This document shows, piece by piece, positions 57,695 through 64,000 of a stretch of DNA of 64,000 bases. The position numbers and the translations under genes are program-made. The number at the start of each line of letters is the position of its first letter. The stretch's first letter is position 1. The DNA comes from Baekduia alba (lineage in GTDB: Bacteria > Actinomycetota > Thermoleophilia > Solirubrobacterales > Solirubrobacteraceae): contig NZ_CP114013.1 in the NCBI RefSeq assembly GCF_028416635.1, forward strand, positions 682,001-746,000, written 5' to 3'. The notes below the pieces were generated by a model that saw only the letters and a program-made list of their open reading frames with translations, ran no database searches and had not been told where the DNA came from.

Positions 57695-58285
57695 ATGGCC
57701 GTCCGTCCGGTCCACGAGCAGGACATCGACACGCTGGCGGGTGCGCTGACCCGCGCGTTCCACGACGATCCGGTCACGCGGTGGGTCTACGCGGGCGAGC
57801 CGAAGCGGCCGCAGTGGTCGGGGCGGTTCTTCGCCTGGCAGCTGGAGCGGCTGATGCCGCAGGACGTGTCGTGGACGACCGACGACGGCGCGGGCGGCGC
57901 GGCGCTGTGGGCGCTGCCCAACCGCTGGCGCGAGTCGGGACGGGAGACGCTGTCGCTGCTGCGCCTCACGCTGCCCGGCGTGCTCCCGCGCCTGCCGCGG
58001 GTCATGCGCGGCCTCGGCCAGGTCGAGCTGCGCCATCCCTCCGAGCGCCACCTCTACCTCGCGGTGCTCGGCGTCGACCCGGAGCGCCAGGGCCAGGGCG
58101 TCGGCTCACAGCTCATCCGGCCCGGCCTGGACCTCTGCGACCGCGAGCGCCTGCCCGCCTACCTGGAGACCGGCAAGGAGGCCAACGTCGCCTTCTACGG
58201 CCGCCACGGCTTCGCCGTCGTCGACCGCATCGACCTGCCCAAGGGGCCGCCGGTGTGGTTCCTGTGGCGTGAGCCGACCTCGTAG
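57695..58285 (+). CDS. GNAT-family N-acetyltransferase
   Basis: 196 residues. Motif A LAVLGVDPERQGQGVGSQLIRPG binds acetyl-CoA; the C-terminal part is YLETGKEANVAFYGRHGFAVVDR. N-terminus VRPVHEQDIDTLAGALTRAFHDDPV is the MSMEG-like pattern of acetyltransferases on small amines. Unrelated in sequence to the GNAT at 15170-15679. Substrate unknown. A HAD gene follows after 10 nt. Confidence 0.9.
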   Translation: MAVRPVHEQDIDTLAGALTRAFHDDPVTRWVYAGEPKRPQWSGRFFAWQLERLMPQDVSWTTDDGAGGAALWALPNRWRESGRETLSLLRLTLPGVLPRLPRVMRGLGQVELRHPSERHLYLAVLGVDPERQGQGVGSQLIRPGLDLCDRERLPAYLETGKEANVAFYGRHGFAVVDRIDLPKGPPVWFLWREPTS

Positions 58286-58295
58286 CTTGTAGCCC

Positions 58296-58964
58296 GTGAC
58301 CCCTGCCATCCCCGCCGCCGTCGTGTTCGACAACGACGGCCTCCTGCTCGACACCGAAGAGGCCTGGACCCGGGCCGAGACCGAGCTCTTCCGCCGCCAC
58401 GGCTCGACCTTCACCTACGAGCACAAGCGCGACCTGATCGGCTCGTCGCACGCGATCGCGGCCGGCAAGTTGGAGGTCATGCTCGGCCAGCCGGGCGGCG
58501 GCGTGGCGCTGATGGACGAGCTCCACGCGCTGGTCATGCTGGAGGCCGCGCAGGACGTCGAGCCGCGGCCCGGCGCCGTCGCGCTGGTCGACGCGCTCAA
58601 CGCGGCCGGGATCCCAGTCGCGGTCGCCTCCAACTCCCAGCGCGCGTTCCTGGACCTCGTGCTCGGTGCCGCGGGCGTCGCGGACAAGTTCGGCGTCACG
58701 GTCGCCGGCGACGAGGTCCCGAACCCCAAGCCGTGGCCGGACATCTACCTCGAGGCGTGCCGCCGCCTCGGCGCCGACCCCGCGGACTCCGTCGGCCTCG
58801 AGGACTCGCCCACGGGCGCGCAGGCCGCCAAGGCCGCCGGCCTGACCGTGATCGGCGTGCCCTACCTGCCGGACATCGAGATCGGACCGGCCGACATCGT
58901 CGCCGCGTCGCTGGCCGACGCCGTCGTCCTCGAGGCCGTCGGCCTCGTACCCTCGCGAGGGTGA
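58296..58964 (+). CDS. HAD-IA hydrolase (beta-phosphoglucomutase / phosphatase-like)
   Basis: 222 residues. HAD motifs: I VVFDNDGLLLDTEE, II VAVASNSQRAF, III/IV PNPKPWPDIYLEAC and SVGLEDSPTGAQAAKAAG. The FDNDG motif and cap domain place it with beta-phosphoglucomutase-like phosphatases; the asparagine in DNDG is a common variant. GTG at 58296 follows a TAGCTT box by 7 nt. Probable sugar-phosphate phosphatase or mutase. Confidence 0.9.
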   Translation: MTPAIPAAVVFDNDGLLLDTEEAWTRAETELFRRHGSTFTYEHKRDLIGSSHAIAAGKLEVMLGQPGGGVALMDELHALVMLEAAQDVEPRPGAVALVDALNAAGIPVAVASNSQRAFLDLVLGAAGVADKFGVTVAGDEVPNPKPWPDIYLEACRRLGADPADSVGLEDSPTGAQAAKAAGLTVIGVPYLPDIEIGPADIVAASLADAVVLEAVGLVPSRG

Positions 58965-59006
58965 AGGGCACGCCCCGCTCGATCGTTGCCGCGATGATCG
59001 GGGCCG

Positions 59007-59012
59007 TACCCT
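59007..59012 (+). promoter_or_regulatory. TACCCT -10 box of the flippase-like gene
   Basis: TACCCT ends 7 nt before GTG 59020. The preceding gene's end carries the near-copy GTACCCTCG at about 58946, so the same nine bases occur twice 60 bp apart. Confidence 0.45.
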
Positions 59013-59019
59013 CGGAGTG

Positions 59020-60036
59020 GTGAGCGCTGCCGTGGCCGCCATGATCTTCGCCGGCGTCGGCGGCTTCTTCGACGCGGCCGGCCAGTTCTTCAGCAACCTC
59101 GCCGACATCCGCTGGGGCGCCCTCGTGCTCGGGCTGCTCTGCTTCGGCACCTACCTCACGATCCGCTCGCGCGCCTTCTACAACGTGCTGCGCGCCGCGT
59201 ACCCGACCGAGCAGATCGAGTTCAAGCGGATCTGGGGCGCGTACATCGCGGCGTACGGCTTCAACAACGTCGTGCCGGCGCGCGGCGGCGACGTCATCAA
59301 GCTCTTCCTGGTCAAGACGTCGATCCCGAACTCGACCTACTCCGCGATCGCCGCGGCGTTCTGCGTGGAGTTCGGCTTCGACCTGTCGATGGGCGCGTTC
59401 ATCCTGCTCTTCGCGTTCACCCAGGGCGTCTTCCCCAAGCCCCCGGACTTCTCGAAGCTGCACGCGTTCGACCTCAGCTTCTTCGCGTCGCACCCGCGCT
59501 TCCTGCTGTTCCTGCTCACGGCGATCGCGATCGCCGGGCTGGTGAGCTTCGCGCTGCTGTCGACCAAGGTGAAGGCCTTCTGGGCGCGCGTGCGCCAGGG
59601 GTTGACCATCATCTTCGACCGGCCCCGCTACTTCCGCGAGGTGTGGCTGGTGCAGTTCGGCGGCTGGTGCTTCCGCTTCGCCGCGTTCTGGTTCCTGCTC
59701 GACGCGTTCCACATCGGCGGCTCGGTCAAGAACGTGCTGCTGGTCCTGGGCGTCAACGCGGTCGCGGCGGTCGTGCCGTTCACCCCGGGCGGCGCCGGCG
59801 TCCAGCAGGCGTTCCTGGTCAAGGTCTTCGCCGGCACCGCGGCGGGGGCGACGGTCGCGGCGTACTCCGTCGGCCAGCAGATCGCGATCGCGGCGTTCTC
59901 CCTCGCGGTCGGCTTCTTCGCGCTGGTGACCGTCTTCAAGTTCCGCTCCTTCAAGGAGGTCATCGCGGCCGGACGCGAGCACCGCGAGGCCGAGAAGGCA
60001 CGCAGCCAGGACCCGGTCGGCAGCGGGCTACAGTAG
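59020..60036 (+). CDS. Flippase-like / lysylphosphatidylglycerol-synthase TM-region protein
   Basis: 338 residues with about eight membrane helices. UPF0104/LPG synthase TM signature: YGFNNVVPARGGDVIKLFL, FCVEFGFDLSMGAF, FWFLLDAFHIGGS, and VVPFTPGGAGVQQAFLVKVF. Such proteins without a synthase domain are predicted to move lipids or lipid-linked glycans across the membrane. C-terminus is a short charged cytosolic helix. GTG 59020 was preferred to 59017 because of the -10 spacing. Confidence 0.88.
   Translation: MSAAVAAMIFAGVGGFFDAAGQFFSNLADIRWGALVLGLLCFGTYLTIRSRAFYNVLRAAYPTEQIEFKRIWGAYIAAYGFNNVVPARGGDVIKLFLVKTSIPNSTYSAIAAAFCVEFGFDLSMGAFILLFAFTQGVFPKPPDFSKLHAFDLSFFASHPRFLLFLLTAIAIAGLVSFALLSTKVKAFWARVRQGLTIIFDRPRYFREVWLVQFGGWCFRFAAFWFLLDAFHIGGSVKNVLLVLGVNAVAAVVPFTPGGAGVQQAFLVKVFAGTAAGATVAAYSVGQQIAIAAFSLAVGFFALVTVFKFRSFKEVIAAGREHREAEKARSQDPVGSGLQ
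60029..60034 (+). promoter_or_regulatory. TACAGT -10 box
   Basis: TACAGT overlaps the stop region of the flippase-like gene and ends 7 nt before the ATG at 60042. Confidence 0.48.
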
Positions 60037-60041
60037 GACGC

Positions 60042-60308
60042 ATGGAAGGCTTTGGTGGACTCTTCGGCGACCCAGACGAGCTCCAGCGCCGCATGGCGGA
60101 GTTCGCCGACCAGATGCAGGGTCAGCAGCGCCTCGCGTGGGCCGACAACGCGATCGGCCTCGCGGTGCAGATGACGGTCGCGGCCGTCAACCGCGTCAAC
60201 ATCCAGGGCACGACGGCCGAGCAGGCCGAGCAGATCCGCGCCGTGATGGCGACGGTCTTCCCGGAGGCCGTGACGCTGGTGCGCGAGGCTCGCGCGGGTC
60301 TTCAGTAG
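60042..60308 (+). CDS. Small hypothetical protein, 88 aa
   Basis: Not recognised. MEGFGGLFGDPDELQRRMAE then a helical middle (QRLAWADNAIGLAVQMTVAAVNRVN) and a final helix. The Gly/Phe start and QMQGQ stretch faintly recall YbaB-like nucleoid proteins, but this is too weak to name. Typical codon use, own -10 box. Confidence 0.68.
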   Translation: MEGFGGLFGDPDELQRRMAEFADQMQGQQRLAWADNAIGLAVQMTVAAVNRVNIQGTTAEQAEQIRAVMATVFPEAVTLVREARAGLQ

Positions 60309-60347
60309 CGCGCCTGCTCACCCAGCCCCCTGCACCCTCTCGCCGGG

Positions 60348-60353
60348 TAGGAT
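60348..60353 (+). promoter_or_regulatory. TAGGAT -10 box
   Basis: TAGGAT ends 7 nt before the GTG at 60361, no ribosome site. Confidence 0.48.
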
Positions 60354-60360
60354 CCGCGCC

Positions 60361-60564
60361 GTGGCGCAGCTCTCGTCCTCTCAGCTGATCTGGCGCGGCC
60401 GCATCGAGGCCGGGATCCGGATCGTCGCGCCGGCGCTCGACCTCGTGCTCGCCGCCGGCGACCGCGTCTCGCGCGCCGTGGACCGCGAGGAGCCGGAGCT
60501 GCTGATGCCCGGCCGCCTCGGCCACGACCACCACCAGCGCTCGTTGACCGATGGCCGCGACTGA
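60361..60564 (+). CDS. Small hypothetical protein, 67 aa
   Basis: Not recognised. LSSSQLIWRGRIEAGIRIVAPALDLVLAAGDRVSR is an amphipathic helical body; the tail is His-rich (GRLGHDHHQRS). Might bind a membrane surface or metal. GTG start with a -10 box in front. Overlaps the next gene by 14 bp. Confidence 0.62.
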   Translation: MAQLSSSQLIWRGRIEAGIRIVAPALDLVLAAGDRVSRAVDREEPELLMPGRLGHDHHQRSLTDGRD

Positions 60565-61510
60565 TCCCGCCGCCGACCTCGAGGTGACGCCCGAGCAGGT
60601 CGTCGCCCACGAGGCGCGCCTGCGACCGCGCGTCGGCCTGATCGCGCTCGCCGGCGCGATCTTCACGGTCCTCGCGAACGTCGTCCAGAACACCACGCTC
60701 GCCGACGGGCCGAAGGTCACCGAGATCGACGCGCTGCGCGAGGCCGCGGGCGAGCCGATCGGCCGGACCGGCCTCGCGTCCGCGCAGGCGTTGTACCTCA
60801 ACGACCATGCGGCCGGGCTGCTGCTCTCGATCGTCCTGCAGTCGCTCGTCTACGTCGGGCTCGGCCTCGTCCTGCTGCAACTGCTGCGGATGACGCTGGA
60901 CCGCGGCGGGCGCGTCGCCCGGCCCACGCGCTACCTGGTCTACATCGGCGCGACGCTGGCGTCGGTCGGCGGCCTGGCCCGGATCATCGGCCTGCTCACC
61001 AACGCGTCGGACTTCGCCGCGAGCAAGGACCAGGGCACGCAGGCCGCCCACGACGTCACGACCAGCGGCGGCCTGCTGGTCGGCGGCACGCTCGTCGGCC
61101 AGCTCGGGATCTTCGCGATGGCGGCGGCCATCGTCCTGGTCGCGCTCGCCGCCATGCGCGTCGGGCTGCTCACGCGCTTCGTCGGCGTCCTCGGCGCGAT
61201 CGTCGGCGTGCTGCAGATCCTCGGGCCGCTGTCGCAGGCCTCGTTCATCGTCACCGCGTTCTGGCTGGCCATGATCGGCGCGCTGATGCTCGGGCGCTGG
61301 CCGTCCGGGATGCCGCCGGCGTGGGCCGCGGGCGCGGCGGTGCCGTGGCCGAGCCAGCAGGAGATCCGCGAGCAGCGCGAGCACGCGCGAGGCGGCCGGG
61401 GCGGGGGCGGCGGCACCGCGAACGGGACGCCGGCCACCGTCACGGGTCCGGTGAGCGACGGGCCGAGCCCGTCCACGGCGGCGCGCAAGAAGCGCAAGCG
61501 CCGCGGCTGA
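60551..61510 (+). CDS. Six-helix membrane protein with basic C-terminal tail
   Basis: 319 residues. Helices near 28-48, 88-110, 126-147, 173-200, 205-225 and 228-246 (GLIALAGAIFTVLANVV, LLSIVLQSLVYVGLGLVLL, QLGIFAMAAAIVLVALAA). Topology and Ala/Leu content are unspecific. After residue 255 the protein is disordered: Gly/Arg-rich, then Pro/Thr/Ser and a terminal ARKKRKRRG. Not recognised; the last 60 residues should be cytosolic. Starts within the end of the preceding small gene. Confidence 0.75.
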   Translation: MAATDPAADLEVTPEQVVAHEARLRPRVGLIALAGAIFTVLANVVQNTTLADGPKVTEIDALREAAGEPIGRTGLASAQALYLNDHAAGLLLSIVLQSLVYVGLGLVLLQLLRMTLDRGGRVARPTRYLVYIGATLASVGGLARIIGLLTNASDFAASKDQGTQAAHDVTTSGGLLVGGTLVGQLGIFAMAAAIVLVALAAMRVGLLTRFVGVLGAIVGVLQILGPLSQASFIVTAFWLAMIGALMLGRWPSGMPPAWAAGAAVPWPSQQEIREQREHARGGRGGGGGTANGTPATVTGPVSDGPSPSTAARKKRKRRG

Positions 61511-61578
61511 GCGCGTCACCGGTTTGACGCCCGTCGTCCCAGCGCGGACAGCGCGCAGGCTTGGCCCGCGCAGCCTTG

Positions 61579-61609
61579 GGAACCCATCGAGAGCAAGGTT
61601 CTGGGTTCC
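61579..61609. promoter_or_regulatory. Inverted repeat upstream of the acetate gene pair
   Basis: GGAACCCA (61579-61586) and TGGGTTCC (61602-61609) are an 8-bp inverted repeat with a 15-bp spacer, ending 17 nt before the start codon of the broken transporter gene. Probably a regulator site for acetate genes. Confidence 0.5.
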
Positions 61610-61626
61610 TGAGAGGAGAGTGGGTC

Positions 61627-61986
61627 ATGGAGACCGCGGCGGCCAACGCCCCGCGGTTCACCCGGTCCGACAGCGCCGACGGCCGGGAGACCGTCGCCGC
61701 GCAGGACTTGACGTCGGCCTGTACCTGATCGCCTGGGGCATCTTCACGCTGTGCATGTTCGTGGCGTCGCTGCGGACGACGGCGGCGATCGCCACGGTCT
61801 TCGCCCTGCTGACGCTGACGTTCTTCGCGCTCGGCATCGGCAACGCGGGCGCGCACGAGAACATCGTGCACCTGGGTGGGGGGATCGGCCTGGCGACGGC
61901 GGCAGCCGCGTGGTATGCCTCGTTCGCGGCGGTGACGAACTCGACGTTCAAGCGCACCGTCCTCCCCGTCACAGCCCCTCAGCTAG
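61627..61986 (+). pseudogene. Acetate transporter (SatP/YaaH, GPR1/FUN34 family), internal deletion and frameshift
   Basis: GAGGAG lies before the ATG at 61627 and the first 27 residues read like a SatP N-terminus (METAAANAPRFTRSDSADGR). At about 61710 the sequence jumps to the C-terminal part in another frame: GLYLIAWGIFTLCMFVASLR, LLTLTFFALGIGNAG, and AAWYASFAAVTNSTFKRTVLPV, which are the last three helices. About 90-110 residues are missing. The N-terminal frame stops at 61726-61728. The C-terminal frame has no stop and runs directly into acs. The transporter should be non-functional. Confidence 0.8.
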
Positions 61987-62000
61987 CAAGGACCGACACC

Positions 62001-63974
62001 ATGGCCGGCACCACGACCGATCTCGAGCGGCAGCTCGCCGACCTCCTCGAGCAGAAGCGCTTCGAGCCGCCGGAGGCGTTCAAGGCCAATGCCTTGATCA
62101 AGGACCTCTCGGTGCACGAGGAGGCGGCGAAGGATCCGGTGGCGTGGTGGCGCGAGCAGGCCAACGCGCTGCACTGGTTCGAAGCGCCGCAGGCCACGCT
62201 GAACGACGACAACCCGCCGTTCTACAAGTGGTTCGAGGGCGGCAAGGTCAACGCCTCCTACAACTGCCTGGACCGACATGTAGAAGCTGGTCTGGGCGAC
62301 CGCGTCGCGTTCAAGTGGCGCGGGGAGGAGGGCGAGTCGCGTGACGTCACCTACGGGTGGCTGCTGGAGCAGACGCAGCGGGCGGCCAACGCGCTGAAGG
62401 ACTCCGGCGTCGAGGCTGGGGACGTCGTCGGGATCTTCCTGCCGATGATCCCGGAGGTCGTCGTCGCGATGCTGGCGTGCGCGCGGATCGGCGCGCCGCA
62501 CAACGTGGTCTTCGGCGGGTTCAGCGCCGAGTCGGTCAAGGAGCGCATGGAGTTCTCCGAGGCCAAGGCGCTGATCACCGTCGACGGCGCGCGGCGCAAG
62601 GGCAAGGCCGCGCCGGTCAAGAAGACGGTCGACGAGGTCGGGATGCCGGTCCAGACCACGTTCGTCGTCAAGCACACCGGGCTCGACGACTGCCCGATGG
62701 GCGACGGCGACGTCTGGTGGCACGAGGCGCTGGAGGCGGCGGACGCGGAGTGCCCGGCCGCCGAGCTGGACGCCGAGCATCCGCTGTTCATCCTGTACTC
62801 GAGCGGCTCGACGGCCAAGCCGAAGGGCATCCAGCACACGACGGGCGGCTACCTGACGCACGTCGCCTGGACGCACAAGCACGTCTTCGACCTCAAGCCC
62901 GAGAGCGACGTGTACTGGTGCAGCGCCGACGTCGGCTGGATCACCGGGCACTCCTACATCGTCTACGGGCCGCTGCTGAACGCGGCGACGTCGGTGATGT
63001 ACGAGGGCGCGCCCGACTACCCGCACAAGGGCATCTGGTGGGAGCTGGCCGAGAAGACCGAGACCACCATCTTCTACACCGCGCCCACCGCGATCCGCGC
63101 GTGCATCAAGTGGGGGACCGAGCACGTCGACAAGGCCGACCTGTCCAAGCTGCGGCTGCTGGGCAGCGTGGGCGAGCCGATCAACCCGAAGGCGTGGCTC
63201 TGGTACTGGAAGGTCGTCGGCGGCGGCAACTGCCCGGTCGTCGACACGTGGTGGCAGACCGAGACCGGCGGGATCATGATCACCACCCTGCCGGGCGCCC
63301 AGTCGATGAAGCCGGGGATCGCCGGGACGCCGCTGCCGGGCGTCGTGGCCGCCGTCCTCGACGAGGAGGGCAACGAGGTCTCGCGCGACACGCAGGGCTT
63401 GTTGTCGTTGTCGAAGCCGTGGCCCGGGATGCTGCGCACGCTCTACGGCGACGACGACCGCTACATCTCGACCTACTGGGACAAGTGGGGCCCGGAGACG
63501 TATCTCGTGGGCGACGCGTCCAAGCAGGACGAGGAGGGCTACATCAGCGTCATCGGGCGCGTCGACGACGTGCTCAACGTCAGCGGCCACCGGATGTCGA
63601 CGGCCGAGATCGAGTCCGCGATCGTCTCGCACGGCAAGGTCGCCGAGGCCGCCGTCATCGGCGCGACCGACGAGGACACGGGCCAGAGCGTCGCCGCGTT
63701 CGTCACGCTCGAGGGCGACATCGAAGGCACCGACGAGCTGGTCGCCGAGATCCGCGAGCACGTCGCGGTCCGCATCGGCAAGCTCGCGCGGCCCAAGCGC
63801 ATCATCTGGGCCGACGACCTCCCGAAGACCCGCTCCGGCAAGATCATGCGCCGGTTGTTGAAGGACATCGCCGAGGGCCGCGAGCTCGGCGACGTCACGA
63901 CCCTGCGCGACCCGGACGTCATGTCCCAGCTGCAGGGCAAGATCAGGGAGCGCCAGGCCACCGGCGAGGAATGA
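62001..63974 (+). CDS. acs: Acetyl-CoA synthetase
   Basis: 657 residues. ATP-dependent acetate activation via acetyl-AMP. Seen: YNCLDRHVEAGLGDRVAFKWRGE, the P-loop-like YSSGSTAKPKGIQHTTGGY, WCSADVGWITGHSYIVYGPL, VVDTWWQTETGG, GRVDDVLNVSGHRMSTAEIE, and the regulatory acetylation lysine in PKTRSGKIMRRLLKD. ATG at 62001 with AAGGA 8 nt upstream. It stands right behind the broken acetate transporter, in the same frame, so an N-terminally extended product is possible. About 26 bases follow to the window end with nothing in them. Confidence 0.96.
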   Translation: MAGTTTDLERQLADLLEQKRFEPPEAFKANALIKDLSVHEEAAKDPVAWWREQANALHWFEAPQATLNDDNPPFYKWFEGGKVNASYNCLDRHVEAGLGDRVAFKWRGEEGESRDVTYGWLLEQTQRAANALKDSGVEAGDVVGIFLPMIPEVVVAMLACARIGAPHNVVFGGFSAESVKERMEFSEAKALITVDGARRKGKAAPVKKTVDEVGMPVQTTFVVKHTGLDDCPMGDGDVWWHEALEAADAECPAAELDAEHPLFILYSSGSTAKPKGIQHTTGGYLTHVAWTHKHVFDLKPESDVYWCSADVGWITGHSYIVYGPLLNAATSVMYEGAPDYPHKGIWWELAEKTETTIFYTAPTAIRACIKWGTEHVDKADLSKLRLLGSVGEPINPKAWLWYWKVVGGGNCPVVDTWWQTETGGIMITTLPGAQSMKPGIAGTPLPGVVAAVLDEEGNEVSRDTQGLLSLSKPWPGMLRTLYGDDDRYISTYWDKWGPETYLVGDASKQDEEGYISVIGRVDDVLNVSGHRMSTAEIESAIVSHGKVAEAAVIGATDEDTGQSVAAFVTLEGDIEGTDELVAEIREHVAVRIGKLARPKRIIWADDLPKTRSGKIMRRLLKDIAEGRELGDVTTLRDPDVMSQLQGKIRERQATGEE

Positions 63975-64000
63975 GGCGACGGCTGCAGGCATGGTGCGGG

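Overview
The window is very GC-rich (third codon positions almost all G or C), densely packed on both strands and free of rRNA, tRNA, phage or CRISPR. Gene content fits a Gram-positive-type actinobacterium of the Thermoleophilia/Solirubrobacterales kind: PKD and PASTA domains, a LAL-type LuxR regulator, CtaG, an ECF sigma factor paired with a DGPF (YciI) protein, a DasR-like GntR regulator with dre-type operators, and many small conserved proteins of unknown function. The taxon is inferred from content and codon use, not from a marker gene. Many start codons lack a Shine-Dalgarno sequence and instead lie 6-12 nt downstream of a TANNNT -10 box, so leaderless transcripts look common.

Layout. 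1-5 kb: class V aminotransferase (cut by the window edge), a decayed PKD/PASTA protein, two divergent metallo-beta-lactamase-fold hydrolases sharing a 27-bp promoter, and metF. 5-13 kb: two methyltransferases (one without its SAM loop), an Orn/Lys/Arg decarboxylase-fold enzyme, a TPR operon, and a YgjP peptidase / PfkB kinase / AraC run. 13-25 kb: cyclase-like toroid protein, aldo/keto reductase, GNAT, citrate synthase, ilvD, a secreted subtilase with a basic tail, nitronate monooxygenase, a PfkB kinase, quinone oxidoreductase and a cytidylate-kinase-like protein. 25-31 kb: LAL regulator divergent from a DEAD-box helicase, a zinc-ribbon surface protein and a cyclophilin. 31-37 kb: amino-sugar region: nagA, a SIS-domain deaminase-like protein, a GntR/UTRA regulator and a sugar-binding lipoprotein, with three dre-like operators. 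An unusual 0.95-kb island with structured RNA and a small Cys-rich membrane protein sits inside this region. 37-46 kb: aldehyde dehydrogenase, ECF sigma/DGPF pair, a histidine kinase / HD-GYP / response regulator operon, a DMT permease and CtaG. 46-50 kb: TetR / acyl-CoA dehydrogenase / APH kinase / HAD operon, the same parts list as the ACAD10/ACAD11 fusion proteins and the bacterial Lva pathway. 50-64 kb: secreted glycosidase-like protein, sixA, TetR, an NHLRC2-like thioredoxin-NHL protein, a divergent Fpg/Nei glycosylase, bcp, a DHH phosphoesterase, GNAT, HAD, a flippase-like membrane protein, a six-helix membrane protein and acs behind a broken acetate transporter gene.

How it fits together. 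The nag cluster binds an amino sugar outside the cell, deacetylates GlcNAc-6-P and deaminates the product, under its own regulator; permease and kinase are not present here. The 46-50 kb operon probably handles 4-hydroxyacyl-CoAs. acs, gltA and metF are central metabolism. Gene decay is a repeated theme: PKD protein, methyltransferase, cupin, SatP and an unnamed fragment near 54.4 kb are all remnants or internally deleted.
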